The notes under the pieces were generated by a model that did no database searches, was not told where the DNA came from, and saw nothing but the letters and a program-made list of their open reading frames with translations. Both the position numbers and the translations under genes were made by a program. From contig NZ_NXGI01000010.1 of assembly GCF_002993025.1 (NCBI RefSeq), positions 62,001 to 126,000 of the forward strand: 64,000 bases of DNA, written 5' to 3'. This DNA comes from Arcobacter cryaerophilus gv. crypticus (GTDB taxonomy: Bacteria; Campylobacterota; Campylobacteria; Campylobacterales; Arcobacteraceae). Position 1 is the stretch's first letter. Each line of letters begins with the position of its first letter. Positions 8,377 through 17,471 of the stretch are shown in pieces.

Positions 8377-9824
8377 TATATGATTATATTATAGTTGGAG
8401 CTGGAATAGCAGGACTTAATGCTGCTAGACTTCTACCAAAAAACAAAAGAGTTCTGATTTTATGCAAAATGTCGACATGGAATTCAAACACTTTTTGGGC
8501 TCAAGGTGGAATTGCTAGTGCTGTTGATAAAAGTGATATACCAACTCATATAAAAGATACTTTAGAAGCAGGTGCTAATTATAACAACCTTGAAGCAGTT
8601 GAGCTTTTAAGCAATGAATCAATTCCTACAATAAAAGAAATTATAGAAGCTGGTATGATTTTTGATAAAAATGTAGATGGAAATTTAGCATACACAAAAG
8701 AAGCAGCACATAGTAGAAATAGAATATTACATGCTCAAGGTGATGCAACTGGAAGAGAGATTCATCTATTTTTACTAGAACATTGTTCTCACGAAATAGT
8801 AACTCAAGCTGTAGTTTGTGATTTATTAATACAAGATGATATTTGTTATGGAGTTCAATATTTTACTAGCGAATATGAACAAAAAGTAGCTTTTGCACAC
8901 AATACAATTATAGCAAGTGGTGGAGTTGGTTCTTTATACAAATATCACACAAATTCAACTGCAAATGCTGGTGAAATTCATGGGATTATTGCTGAAAAAA
9001 ACATTTCTTTAAAAGATATGGAAATGACACAGTTTCATCCAACAGTATTAAAAGGAACATCTTTTGCTAGAAAACCACTTTTAAGTGAAGCATTAAGAGG
9101 TGAAGGTGCATTTGTTGTAGATGAAAATGGTAACAGATTTCTCTTTGATTATCATCCTAGTGGGGAGTTAGCTCCTAGAGATATTGTAAGCCGTGCAATT
9201 TTTGACTACAACAAAAAAACAGGTTTGGGTATATTTTTATCTTTTAAAAATTTTGAGAAAAAAGCATTTAAACAAAGATTTCCAAATATTTATGAAAACA
9301 TAAAAGATTTGGGATACGAACTTCCATTTGAAAATGTTCCAATAAGCCCTGCTTTTCACTACTGTATGGGTGGAATAGAAGTTTCTTTAAATGGATTAGT
9401 AAAAAACTTTAAAAATCTTTATGCTATTGGTGAAGTAGCTTGTAATGGAGTTCATGGAGCAAATAGACTTGCTTCAAATTCACTTTTAGAAGGTCTTGTT
9501 TTTTCAAGAATTGCAGTTAATAAATCTTTAGAAGTAGATTTTAAAATAGATAAACAAAACTATAAAAAAGAGATAAAAAAGTACATAAGAAACAAAGAGA
9601 TTGATAAAGATATAAAAGATGATTTAAGAAGAACTATGTGGGAATCTGCTGGAATTGTGAGAACAAAAGAAGAGATAAAAGATGCTTTAAACAAAATAGA
9701 GAGTTATTTATTACTTGATGTTGGAAGATTGTTGTATCTTAGGCTTTTAACAGCAAAAACTATATTAAAAGCTTGTCTTCTTAGAGAAAAATCTTTAGGT
9801 GCACATTTTATAAAAGAAGATTAA
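8373..9824 (+). CDS. nadB: L-aspartate oxidase
   Basis: The 483-aa flavoprotein starts with the FAD dinucleotide-binding fold (DYIIVGAGIAGLNAAR). It carries the succinate-dehydrogenase/NadB-like motifs WAQGGIASAV, HSRNRILHAQGDATGREI and GANRLASNSLLEG. It oxidises L-aspartate to iminoaspartate, the first step of de novo NAD synthesis with NadA. The length is slightly short (E. coli about 540 aa) with a trimmed C-terminus. The start overlaps the small lipoprotein stop by four bases and has no Shine-Dalgarno of its own, which suggests coupling. nadA and nadC are not in the window. Confidence 0.92.
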   Translation: MIYDYIIVGAGIAGLNAARLLPKNKRVLILCKMSTWNSNTFWAQGGIASAVDKSDIPTHIKDTLEAGANYNNLEAVELLSNESIPTIKEIIEAGMIFDKNVDGNLAYTKEAAHSRNRILHAQGDATGREIHLFLLEHCSHEIVTQAVVCDLLIQDDICYGVQYFTSEYEQKVAFAHNTIIASGGVGSLYKYHTNSTANAGEIHGIIAEKNISLKDMEMTQFHPTVLKGTSFARKPLLSEALRGEGAFVVDENGNRFLFDYHPSGELAPRDIVSRAIFDYNKKTGLGIFLSFKNFEKKAFKQRFPNIYENIKDLGYELPFENVPISPAFHYCMGGIEVSLNGLVKNFKNLYAIGEVACNGVHGANRLASNSLLEGLVFSRIAVNKSLEVDFKIDKQNYKKEIKKYIRNKEIDKDIKDDLRRTMWESAGIVRTKEEIKDALNKIESYLLLDVGRLLYLRLLTAKTILKACLLREKSLGAHFIKED

Positions 9825-9877
9825 AAAGAGTTTTTAGATAAAATATTCGATTAAAATATAGAAGAAAGGTTAAATAT

Positions 9878-11413
9878 ATGAAGCATGTACCAATAGTTGT
9901 ATTAGATTTTGGTAGTCAATATACACAAATAATTGCAAGAAAACTAAGAGAAAGCGGAGTTTACTCTGAAATAGTTCCATACAATGAATCAATTGAAGAT
10001 ATTATGGCAAGAACTCCAAAAGGGATTATACTTTCAGGTGGTCCAGCTTCTGTTTATGCTAGCGATTCATATCACCCTGATTCTACAATCTTTGATTTAG
10101 GACTTCCAATTTTGGGAATTTGTTATGGAATGCAACTAATTGCTCAATACTTTGGTGGAAGTGTAATTCCAGCAACAAGTCATGAATATGGAAAAGCAAA
10201 ACTAGATATTATTGTAGAAAATGAAATTTTCAAAGATACACAAAATGGTCAAATTGTTTGGATGAGCCATGGAGATAAAGTTGAATCAATTCCATCTGGA
10301 TTTGAGAAAATAGCAATTAGTGAAAACTCTCCTTATGCAGCTATTGCTGATACAAATAGAAATATTTATGCTTTCCAATTTCATCCTGAAGTTTATCATT
10401 CAGAATGCGGAAGCAAACTTCTTAAAAACTTTGCAAAATATATTTGTGGGTGTGAAAGCACTTGGAATATGGGTTCTTTTGCAAAAGAGCAAATAGCAAG
10501 AGTTAAAAAACAAGTTGGAGATAAAAAAGTTCTATGTGCTGTTTCAGGTGGAGTGGATAGCTCTGTTGTAGCAACTCTTCTTTTTGAAGCAATTGGAAAT
10601 CAAGTTATTCCTGTATTTGTTGATAATGGACTTTTAAGAGCAAATGAAAGAGAACAAGTTGAGACTATTTTTAAAGGTCGAGGTATTGATTTAATAACTA
10701 TTGATGCAAGTGAGCAATTTTTAACAAAACTTGCAGGTGTTACTGATCCTGAAACAAAAAGAAAAATAATTGGTGAAACATTTATTGAAGTATTTGATAA
10801 AGAGGCAAAAAAACACGAAGGTGTTGAGTTTTTAGCTCAAGGAACACTTTATACAGATGTTATTGAATCTGTTTCAGTTAAAGGTCCTTCAAAAACTATA
10901 AAATCTCATCACAATGTTGGTGGACTTCCTGATTGGATGAAATTTGAACTAGTTGAGCCTTTAAGAGAGATTTTTAAAGATGAAGTAAGAGAGCTTGGAC
11001 TTGAGCTTGGACTTCCTAAAATGATGATAAATAGACATCCATTCCCTGGGCCTGGTCTTGCTATTAGAGTTATGGGAGATGTAAACAAACCTGACTTAGA
11101 TTTATTAAGAAAAGCAGATGTTATTTTATTAGATGTTCTACACTCAACTGGATATTATGAAAAAACATGGCAAGCATTTACAGTATTATTAAATGTAAAA
11201 TCTGTTGGAGTTATGGGTGATAATAGAACTTATGACAACACTGTTTGTGTAAGAATAGTAGATGCAACAGATGGTATGACAGCAACTTTTGCACACATTC
11301 CTCACGAAATTTTAGAGACTATTTCAAGAAGAATTATAAATGAAGTTGATGGAATAAATAGAGTAGTTTATGATATTTCATCAAAACCACCAGCAACTAT
11401 TGAGTGGGAATAA
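9878..11413 (+). CDS. guaA: GMP synthase (glutamine-hydrolysing)
   Basis: The 511-aa protein has the full domain order. The class I glutamine amidotransferase has its nucleophile Cys82 in GICYGMQ and its His/Glu in [10 protein letters not shown]. The ATP-pyrophosphatase has the SGGVDSS loop, and the C-terminal dimerisation domain ends in KPPATIEWE. It converts XMP to GMP in purine biosynthesis. The ribosome-binding site GAAAGG is correctly spaced. A 7-bp hairpin follows the stop. Confidence 0.97.
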   Translation: MKHVPIVVLDFGSQYTQIIARKLRESGVYSEIVPYNESIEDIMARTPKGIILSGGPASVYASDSYHPDSTIFDLGLPILGICYGMQLIAQYFGGSVIPATSHEYGKAKLDIIVENEIFKDTQNGQIVWMSHGDKVESIPSGFEKIAISENSPYAAIADTNRNIYAFQFHPEVYHSECGSKLLKNFAKYICGCESTWNMGSFAKEQIARVKKQVGDKKVLCAVSGGVDSSVVATLLFEAIGNQVIPVFVDNGLLRANEREQVETIFKGRGIDLITIDASEQFLTKLAGVTDPETKRKIIGETFIEVFDKEAKKHEGVEFLAQGTLYTDVIESVSVKGPSKTIKSHHNVGGLPDWMKFELVEPLREIFKDEVRELGLELGLPKMMINRHPFPGPGLAIRVMGDVNKPDLDLLRKADVILLDVLHSTGYYEKTWQAFTVLLNVKSVGVMGDNRTYDNTVCVRIVDATDGMTATFAHIPHEILETISRRIINEVDGINRVVYDISSKPPATIEWE

Positions 11414-11420
11414 TATATAG

Positions 11421-11443
11421 CAGTATCTTTTAACTTGATACTG
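11421..11443 (+). terminator. hairpin after guaA
   Basis: A perfect 7-bp stem CAGTATC/GATACTG with a 9-nt loop begins 8 bp after the guaA stop. No clear T-run follows, so it may be a weak terminator or an mRNA-end structure. It covers the alternative TTG start of the HNH gene, favouring the ATG at 11462. Confidence 0.4.
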
Positions 11444-11461
11444 CGTCAAATAAGAAAATCA

Positions 11462-11776
11462 ATGGCAAATAATTGGAATATACCTTCTTTTTTAGAACAA
11501 GAAATTAGACAAAGAGATAAAGTTTGTATTTATTGTAGTGTGCCATTTACTAAAGCAAAAATATCTAAAAAAACAGCTGCAAGCTGGGAGCATATAATTA
11601 ATGATGCCAAAATAATTACTAGAGAAAATATTGCTTTATGTTGTTGTTCTTGTAATGCAAGCAAAGGACAAAAACAACTCTCTTTTTGGCTTAATTCAAA
11701 ATATTGCAAAGAAAAAAATATTACTTTTGAAACTGTAGCTCAAGTTGTAAAAGATGCTATAAACAATGGTCAATAA
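11462..11776 (+). CDS. HNH endonuclease domain protein (104 aa)
   Basis: The small protein has the HNH zinc-and-catalysis pattern: CIYC near residue 23, SWEHIIN, then NIALCCCSCNASKG. This fits the CxxC...H...CxxC core of HNH nucleases. It is cytosolic, with no other domain. Such stand-alone HNH proteins occur as nicking or homing enzymes, DNA-repair proteins or restriction components. No partner gene is adjacent, so the role is open. ATG at 11462 is chosen over a TTG nine codons upstream because the TTG falls in the guaA-end hairpin. It converges on selO. Confidence 0.72.
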   Translation: MANNWNIPSFLEQEIRQRDKVCIYCSVPFTKAKISKKTAASWEHIINDAKIITRENIALCCCSCNASKGQKQLSFWLNSKYCKEKNITFETVAQVVKDAINNGQ

Positions 11777-11788
11777 AATCGACTATTA

Positions 11789-13489
11789 TTAAGACGAACA
11801 ACTAACATGCGATATACCAGCTATTCCAAAAAAATCTGATGGTTTTTTAATATAATATTTCTCTTCTATCTCTTTTGTTTGCTCAATATATGGATTTGTC
11901 ATTATCTCTTGTAGTTCATTTGCTGGTTCATAATTTCCGTTTTGTGCTTCTTGATATGCCCAAACCAAATGCCATTCTCTTAAAATATATTTTGGATTAG
12001 TTAGTTTCATTTGATTTGATAGTTTTTGCTTAGACTCTTCATTATTTACATTTATCTGTGATTTCCAACTCTCAAGCCACCTATTCCATCTTAATTTGAT
12101 ATTTTCATCTTTTAAACTTCCATAAAAACTTTTTTTAAAACTACTAATATCATCTGGAATATTTGATAACTCTCTAAAAAATATTGTGTAGTCAACTTTT
12201 GTATCTATCATAAGATTTATAAGCTCATCAAAAAGTTCATAATCAAACTTTTCTAAACCCAACTTACTAGCCCACATATTTTGCATCTTCTCTTCCATAA
12301 CTTTATTAAAGTTATTTTCGATTTTTTCTAGCTCTTCTAAAGCCTCTTTATTTGAAATAAGTAGTGGTTTTAAAGCACTACAAAATGATTTGAAGTTTTT
12401 AAAAGCAGCAACTGGCTGATTAAAAAATGAAAAGTGCACTCCTCCACCTGTCCAAGATTGATATTTTGGCTCAAACATCTCTATAAATCCAAATGGACCA
12501 TAATCAAGTATAAATCCTCCAGCTGCACAGTTGTCACTATTGAAATTTCCTTGACAATATCCAACTTTAATCCAGTTAGCAACCATTGATGTAAGCCTAT
12601 TTTGAAACTCAATTGCAAGTAATATTATCTTTTCTTCTAGGCTTAAATTTTGATTGATTACTTCGCTATATTCTCTATTAATTAGGTGTAAAACTATCAT
12701 CTCTAACTCTTTTAAAGCATCTTTATGCTCATTTTTTCTAGCACGTCTAGCAAAAAGTTCAATTTGACCAACACGCAAAAAAGATGATGCAACTCTTGTT
12801 GTTATTGCAACATCTTCTTCTATCATAACTTCAGGGTCCCTTGAATAGGAGTTATCTCTAAACCAAGGTCTAGTTACTTGCTCTTTTTTAGAAGTAAATA
12901 AAGTCAAAGACCTAGATGTTGGAATACCAAGAGAGTGCATATGCTCTTGAGCCAAAAACTCTCTTACACTTGATCTTAAAACCGCCCTTCCATCAGCACC
13001 TCTACAATATGGAGTTTTTCCAGCACCTTTTAGTTGAAATTCCCATCTTTTACCATCTATTAAAGCTTCTAAAACAGAAATTGCTCTTCCATCTCCATAA
13101 CCATTTCCTGTTTGAAAAGGACATTGTGCATAATACTCACGACCATAGATTGATAAAGCATATCCAGTTGCCCAAGCTTTATTTTGTTTAAGATTATCGA
13201 TGCTAGACATATCTCCTGAGAATAGCTTAATAAAATCTTCTGACTTTAATAATTTATCACTAAAACCCAATTCTTTAAAAAGATTTTTACTGTGTGAAAT
13301 ATATGTTGGCTCTTTAATAGCAGTTGGACTTACAAGAACATAGTGTCCGCAAAATACTTCTCTTGAAAATTTATTGTCACCATTTTTTTTTGCATCAGGG
13401 TCGCTGTTTAGGTTTTCTATAAAAGAGTAATTGCTTAGATTAATTAGTTCATTAAAAGTTTCTATATTTTTTTTAATATTATTTTTCAT
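11789..13489 (-). CDS. selO: SelO/YdiU-family protein adenylyltransferase
   Basis: The 566-aa pseudokinase-fold protein has SelO signatures: [23 protein letters not shown], the [17 protein letters not shown] loop and DYGPFGF. SelO transfers AMP from ATP to Ser/Thr/Tyr of target proteins, linked in E. coli to redox homeostasis. The C-terminus ends VSCSS. The cysteine (codon TGT), third from the end, aligns with the selenocysteine of animal SelO. It is longer than the E. coli protein (about 480 aa), within the family range. The start is ATG at 13489, and a small palindrome lies upstream. Confidence 0.9.
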   Translation of the reverse strand: MKNNIKKNIETFNELINLSNYSFIENLNSDPDAKKNGDNKFSREVFCGHYVLVSPTAIKEPTYISHSKNLFKELGFSDKLLKSEDFIKLFSGDMSSIDNLKQNKAWATGYALSIYGREYYAQCPFQTGNGYGDGRAISVLEALIDGKRWEFQLKGAGKTPYCRGADGRAVLRSSVREFLAQEHMHSLGIPTSRSLTLFTSKKEQVTRPWFRDNSYSRDPEVMIEEDVAITTRVASSFLRVGQIELFARRARKNEHKDALKELEMIVLHLINREYSEVINQNLSLEEKIILLAIEFQNRLTSMVANWIKVGYCQGNFNSDNCAAGGFILDYGPFGFIEMFEPKYQSWTGGGVHFSFFNQPVAAFKNFKSFCSALKPLLISNKEALEELEKIENNFNKVMEEKMQNMWASKLGLEKFDYELFDELINLMIDTKVDYTIFFRELSNIPDDISSFKKSFYGSLKDENIKLRWNRWLESWKSQINVNNEESKQKLSNQMKLTNPKYILREWHLVWAYQEAQNGNYEPANELQEIMTNPYIEQTKEIEEKYYIKKPSDFFGIAGISHVSCSS

Positions 13490-13509
13490 TATTATATTTA
13501 TCCATTTTT

Positions 13510-13527
13510 ATCTTAGTTTACTAAGAT
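13510..13527. repeat. palindrome upstream of selO
   Basis: A perfect 7-bp inverted repeat (ATCTTAG/CTAAGAT, 4-nt spacer) lies 20 bp before the selO start in the divergent gap with csd4/pgp1. It could be an operator or a leader hairpin. There is no further support. Confidence 0.3.
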
Positions 13528-13655
13528 TCTAACATAAAATAAAGAATAATACTTTTAATAATGTTTAAAATAAGAAAACTAATTTTAATCCTCATCTAAA
13601 TAAGCTTTAGATACTATACGAGCCATTTTTAATAATTTTATAGGCTTGGAGACAT

Positions 13656-14954
13656 ATGAGATTTCTTTTTCTTATTATATTTTTAATATCAAATATTTAT
13701 GCAAATACAAATAAAGATTTTACTCTTTACAAAAAAGATGGGAAAATATTAGGACACACTTTACTTATAATTGGTGGAATACACGGTGATGAGCCAGGTG
13801 GGTATTTTGCACCAGCATTTTTAGAAAAATATTACACTATAAAAAAAGGGAGTGTTTGGATTGCTCCTAGTGTAAATATAGATAGTATGGTTGCAAACCA
13901 AAGAGGCATATATGGAGATATGAATAGGAAATTTAGTACTATTTCAAAAGATGATAAAGATTTAAAAAATATCGAAAAGATAAAATCTCTTATTTTGGAT
14001 AAAAAAGTAGATTTAATTTTAAATCTACACGATGGACATGGTTTTTATAGACAAAACTATGAAAATGCAATTTTTAATCCAAGAGCATGGGGACAAGCAA
14101 CTATTATTGACCAAGATAAAATAGACTCTTTGGAAAAATTTGGAAATTTAGATGAGATTGCATCAACAGTACGAGATAATCTAAACAAAGATAAACTTTT
14201 TCAAGACCATCACTATTTTGGAGTGAAAAATACAGAAACAAAAGCAAAAGATGAACAACAACAACTATCTTTGACTTTTTTTGCAGTTACAAGCAATAAA
14301 CCAGCATTTGCAATAGAAACAAGTAAAAATATTACAGATTTAACAGAAAAAGTAATTTATCAATTAAAATCTATTGAAGAGTTTATGAGAATTATGGATA
14401 TTGAATTTAGTAGAAATTTTGATGTAAATAACTACAAAGAGGTACAAAAGTTACTTTTTGATTTTGGAAAAATTGAAATAAACAGCAATATCTCTTTTAA
14501 TTTAAATGATATTAGAAAAATTTTAAGATTTATTCCTATGAAAAAGAGTGAAAATAATTTTAAATTTGAACACTCTTTAGGAAATAGTAAATTTACAAAT
14601 GGTAACTATGAAATATATATAGGAAATAACCTAATAACTACTTTATCTTCTCAAATATTTGATAAAAATGGCTCATTTGACAGTGTTGATTTAGAAATAG
14701 ATGGAAATATAATAAAAACTAAATTTGGTGAAATTTTAGAAGTTAAAAAAAGTTTCAAAGTTTTAAAATCTCCACTTAGAGTAAATGTTATTGGTTTTAG
14801 TAAATCAGGTGCTGATAGTGAAGATAGTTTAGTTCTTAAAAAAAGTGATATGGTAAGTAACTTTTCAATAGATAATTCTAACAAAAGTTATAGAGTTGAG
14901 TTCTATCATGACAATATATTTTATGGAATGATTACAATAAAATTTATAGATTAA
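13656..14954 (+). CDS. pgp1: M14-family peptidoglycan carboxypeptidase, Csd4/Pgp1-like cell-shape protein
   Basis: The 432-aa exported protein has a signal peptide (MRFLFLIIFLISNIYA). The N-terminal M14 domain has GGIHGDEPGG (His43, Glu46) and a second zinc region NLHDGHG (residues 124-129); FAIETSK probably supplies the general-base glutamate. A beta-rich C-terminal domain follows. H. pylori Csd4 and C. jejuni Pgp1 trim tripeptide to dipeptide stems and are needed for helical shape. The ATG follows GGAG. It is monocistronic, bounded by a strong bidirectional terminator. Confidence 0.87.
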   Translation: MRFLFLIIFLISNIYANTNKDFTLYKKDGKILGHTLLIIGGIHGDEPGGYFAPAFLEKYYTIKKGSVWIAPSVNIDSMVANQRGIYGDMNRKFSTISKDDKDLKNIEKIKSLILDKKVDLILNLHDGHGFYRQNYENAIFNPRAWGQATIIDQDKIDSLEKFGNLDEIASTVRDNLNKDKLFQDHHYFGVKNTETKAKDEQQQLSLTFFAVTSNKPAFAIETSKNITDLTEKVIYQLKSIEEFMRIMDIEFSRNFDVNNYKEVQKLLFDFGKIEINSNISFNLNDIRKILRFIPMKKSENNFKFEHSLGNSKFTNGNYEIYIGNNLITTLSSQIFDKNGSFDSVDLEIDGNIIKTKFGEILEVKKSFKVLKSPLRVNVIGFSKSGADSEDSLVLKKSDMVSNFSIDNSNKSYRVEFYHDNIFYGMITIKFID

Positions 14955-14959
14955 TAAGT

Positions 14960-14988
14960 TTTAAAGTAGAGCATAACTCTACTTTAAA
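14960..14988. terminator. bidirectional terminator between pgp1 and a DUF2892 gene
   Basis: A perfect 12-bp stem (TTTAAAGTAGAG/CTCTACTTTAAA) with a 5-nt loop is followed by TTTTT on the plus strand. Its right arm includes the stop of the minus-strand gene. Confidence 0.85.
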
Positions 14989-15173
14989 TTTTTCGGTGTA
15001 CATTTTCCACTAAACTTACAAAGTGGACAAAGGTCAAAAACCCCTGCAAGTAATGGAATAATTCCTAAATAAAACCAAACAATCCCAGTATAAATCCCAG
15101 CAATAATTAAAATAATTCCAACAACAATTCTAAATGGTCTGCAAAAAGCTCTAATTTTATCAAATGTATTCAT
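14979..15173 (-). CDS. small DUF2892-type inner-membrane protein
   Basis: The 64-aa protein has one long or two short hydrophobic helices (residues about 15-48), then DLCPLCKFSGKC. It fits the DUF2892/YgaP membrane-anchor-like family, found alone or fused to rhodanese domains. Function is unknown. The three cysteines at the C-terminus could bind metal or sulfur. ATG at 15173 follows AAGGAG. Confidence 0.72.
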   Translation of the reverse strand: MNTFDKIRAFCRPFRIVVGIILIIAGIYTGIVWFYLGIIPLLAGVFDLCPLCKFSGKCTPKNLK

Positions 15174-15332
15174 ATTTAAACTCCTTATAATTTAGCAAAT
15201 TATATATAAGATAACTTAATTTAAAATAAATAAGTAAAACTTATTAAAATATACTATTTTTTAAACTATTAAGCTAATTTAATATAGAATTTAATACAAA
15301 AATAGTTAAAAAAATAAAAAGAGAATTATCAT

Positions 15333-16037
15333 ATGAAAAAAGAGAAAATATATTTTATACCAGGACTTATGACAGATGCTAGACTTTGGAGAAAAGCATT
15401 ACCACTTTTGGAAGATGAGTTTGAAATAGTTCATACTCCTATTCCAAACTCAACAAATTTTGATGAGATTGTTGATATTTTAAACAAAGAGTTTAAAGAA
15501 GAGAAGATAAATATTTTGGGATTTTCACTTGGTGGCTATATTGCATCATATTTTACTTGTAAATATCCACAAAGAGTTAAAAGATTATTTACAGTTGCAG
15601 CAACTCCTGGAACTACTTCAAAAATAGAAAAAGCAAGAAGAGAAAAGAAACTCGAAGAGTTCGAAAATATCAGTGATTTTTTTGGACTTGATTTTGAAAA
15701 AGCAATTATGCTTTTAGAAGAGCAAAATCAAAGTGATTTATCTTTGGCTCAAACTATGGTTGATATGTTTAATGATTTAGGAAGAAATACTTTTTTAACT
15801 CAACTAAAAAGCACTTTTAATAGAGTAGATTTGTTTGATAAATTAAAAGATAAAACAATTCCTATGCATATGCTTTATAGCTCAAACGATAGACTTTTGG
15901 ATTTAGAAGCTTTGCATAAACTACATAATCAAAAACATAATATTAAATTAATAAAAAGAGATGGTACTAGCCACAATATTCCTTTGGAGTTTCCAGAGCT
16001 ATTTGCTTCAAGCATTAAAAAGTGGATAAAAGAGTAA
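15333..16037 (+). CDS. alpha/beta hydrolase
   Basis: The 234-aa protein has an alpha/beta-hydrolase fold: an oxyanion region near FIPGLMTDARLW, the nucleophile elbow GFSLGG (Ser about residue 72) and a C-terminal GTSHNIPLEFP supplying the histidine. It has no signal peptide. Such small hydrolases are often esterases, and the substrate cannot be inferred. The flavoprotein gene 53 bp downstream on the same strand may be co-transcribed. Confidence 0.82.
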   Translation: MKKEKIYFIPGLMTDARLWRKALPLLEDEFEIVHTPIPNSTNFDEIVDILNKEFKEEKINILGFSLGGYIASYFTCKYPQRVKRLFTVAATPGTTSKIEKARREKKLEEFENISDFFGLDFEKAIMLLEEQNQSDLSLAQTMVDMFNDLGRNTFLTQLKSTFNRVDLFDKLKDKTIPMHMLYSSNDRLLDLEALHKLHNQKHNIKLIKRDGTSHNIPLEFPELFASSIKKWIKE

Positions 16038-16090
16038 GTTTATATCTCTTTTGCTAAACTACGAAAAATTTTAAATGAAAGGAAAATATT

Positions 16091-16684
16091 ATGAGATATG
16101 ATGTAATAATTATTGGAGCTGGAGCTGCTGGTTTTGCTTGTGCTTTAACTTTAGGAAGTGCAAATGATAAATTTGACTGGGCAAAAGATAAAAAGTATCT
16201 AATTTTAGATGATAATAAAAGTGATTTAAATGTTGGAAAATATTTCAATGTTGCTGGAGTTGATAGTGGAATCAATGGTGTTGATTTAGTTTTTAAAATG
16301 AAAAAACAGCTAGAAATATACAAAGATGTTGAACTAAAAGATGAAAAAGCTACTAAAATTGAGAATTTTGGTGAATATTTTAAAGTTACAACACAAAACT
16401 CTACTTATGAAGCTTCAATTGTAGTTTTAGCAACTGGTCTTCATAAATTTGATATAGAGTGTGAAGATGTTAATGTAAAAGATAATATCTTTGTTCCAAA
16501 ACCAAATAATATATATTTAGAAAATAAAAACAATTTAATCTCTAAAAATCTATATGTAGCTGGACTTGCAAGTGGTGTTCCTACTATGTTTTCATGTGCA
16601 AGTGGAGATGGAGCTAAAGTTGCTTGTGATATTTTCAAAGTTTGGAGTGGAAAAATAGCAGTTGTTCACGATGTAAAAGCATAA
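16091..16684 (+). CDS. FAD-dependent oxidoreductase, thioredoxin-reductase-like
   Basis: The short flavoprotein (197 aa) has the FAD fold DVIIIGAGAAGFACAL and a C-terminal YVAGLASGVPTMFSCASGDGAKVA, where thioredoxin reductases have their second FAD contact. There is no CxxC redox pair and little room for a separate NAD(P)H domain, so it is not a true thioredoxin reductase. The electron donor and substrate are unknown. AAAGGA precedes the ATG. A strong terminator follows. Confidence 0.75.
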   Translation: MRYDVIIIGAGAAGFACALTLGSANDKFDWAKDKKYLILDDNKSDLNVGKYFNVAGVDSGINGVDLVFKMKKQLEIYKDVELKDEKATKIENFGEYFKVTTQNSTYEASIVVLATGLHKFDIECEDVNVKDNIFVPKPNNIYLENKNNLISKNLYVAGLASGVPTMFSCASGDGAKVACDIFKVWSGKIAVVHDVKA

Positions 16685-16712
16685 AAAATAGAAGCTTTTG
16701 CTTCTATTTTTT
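16683..16712. terminator. strong bidirectional terminator
   Basis: A perfect 13-bp stem (AAAAAATAGAAGC/GCTTCTATTTTTT) with a TTTT loop sits between two convergent genes. Confidence 0.88.
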
Positions 16713-16713
16713 A

Positions 16714-17337
16714 CTACTCTTCTACTTTTGCTTGTGGATTTTTCAAAGATTCAATTTTTGCATCTAATAAAGCTAATGTTCTTTCTTGAGTTTTATATGA
16801 AATTTCTGGTAAGTTTCCACCAAACATTTTATTTGCTTCGTCAAAACCTTTAACAATTCCATCTCTTCCTTTTTGAAGTTTTTCTAAATCATCTCCAGCA
16901 AAACTAAAAACAAAGTTAGAAACTCTATCTGAAGTTTGAGTTATTCCAAAAAAACCATTTTCACTTACAAGATCTGTTGCCTCTTGTGGTGATAAATCCA
17001 TAATTGGTTTTCCAATATAACCAATATCATATAGATTTTTATCATCTATTTTACCTTTTCCACTTAAAAAATCTAAAACACTTTGTTGATCTTTTGAAGC
17101 ATTAAGTCCAGCTTGTCCTACTGAGTTACCAGAAGCGATAGCTTTCGCATTCATCTCAAATAAAATATATTGAGCATTCATAGATATAGCAACTTTTGCA
17201 GCTGAATTATTTATTATCTCTTCAACAGATTTCTCTGTTTTAGGAGCAACTTGTTCTTTTAAGTTCTCATCTACTTTTGAAGTAGAATTTTGTTTAAAAG
17301 CATTTAAAGCCTGATTTGTATTATTTTGGATTTGCAT
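16714..17337 (-). CDS. conserved Campylobacterota protein (often labelled hydrogenase-4 component G)
   Basis: The 207-aa protein has an N-terminal low-complexity region and a conserved part: IGYIGKPIMDLSPQEATDLVSENGFFGITQTSDRVSNFV then GRDGIVKGFDEA. From memory, similar Campylobacter and Helicobacter proteins are labelled hydrogenase-4 component G, but nothing here resembles a hydrogenase subunit. It has no signal peptide and no cofactor motif. Function is unknown; the disordered N-terminus and lack of hydrophobic segments suggest a soluble or secreted structural protein. Start ATG at 17337 after AAGGAG. Confidence 0.6.
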   Translation of the reverse strand: MQIQNNTNQALNAFKQNSTSKVDENLKEQVAPKTEKSVEEIINNSAAKVAISMNAQYILFEMNAKAIASGNSVGQAGLNASKDQQSVLDFLSGKGKIDDKNLYDIGYIGKPIMDLSPQEATDLVSENGFFGITQTSDRVSNFVFSFAGDDLEKLQKGRDGIVKGFDEANKMFGGNLPEISYKTQERTLALLDAKIESLKNPQAKVEE

Positions 17338-17401
17338 AGATAACTCCTTTTGTTTTAAAACATTTTACATTTCTTAAAATTAAATTAATATTAATTTCAT
17401 T

Positions 17402-17431
17402 CATTTATTTCTTTTTTTATAGAAATAAATG
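17402..17431. repeat. inverted repeat in a divergent promoter region
   Basis: Perfect 10-bp arms CATTTATTTC/GAAATAAATG with a T-rich 10-nt spacer sit between two divergent genes. It is a possible operator, though A/T richness raises the chance level. Confidence 0.35.
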
Positions 17432-17471
17432 TATTATGTATCAAATTAAAATATTTTTTATAGGATAACAT

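Noticed and set aside
11789-11806. Selenocysteine UGA codon at the end of selO
   Set aside because: The codon at the equivalent place is TGT (Cys), not TGA.
16714-17337. Hydrogenase-4 component
   Set aside because: Only the label used for similar proteins suggests it. There are no metal-binding or membrane features of a hydrogenase subunit.
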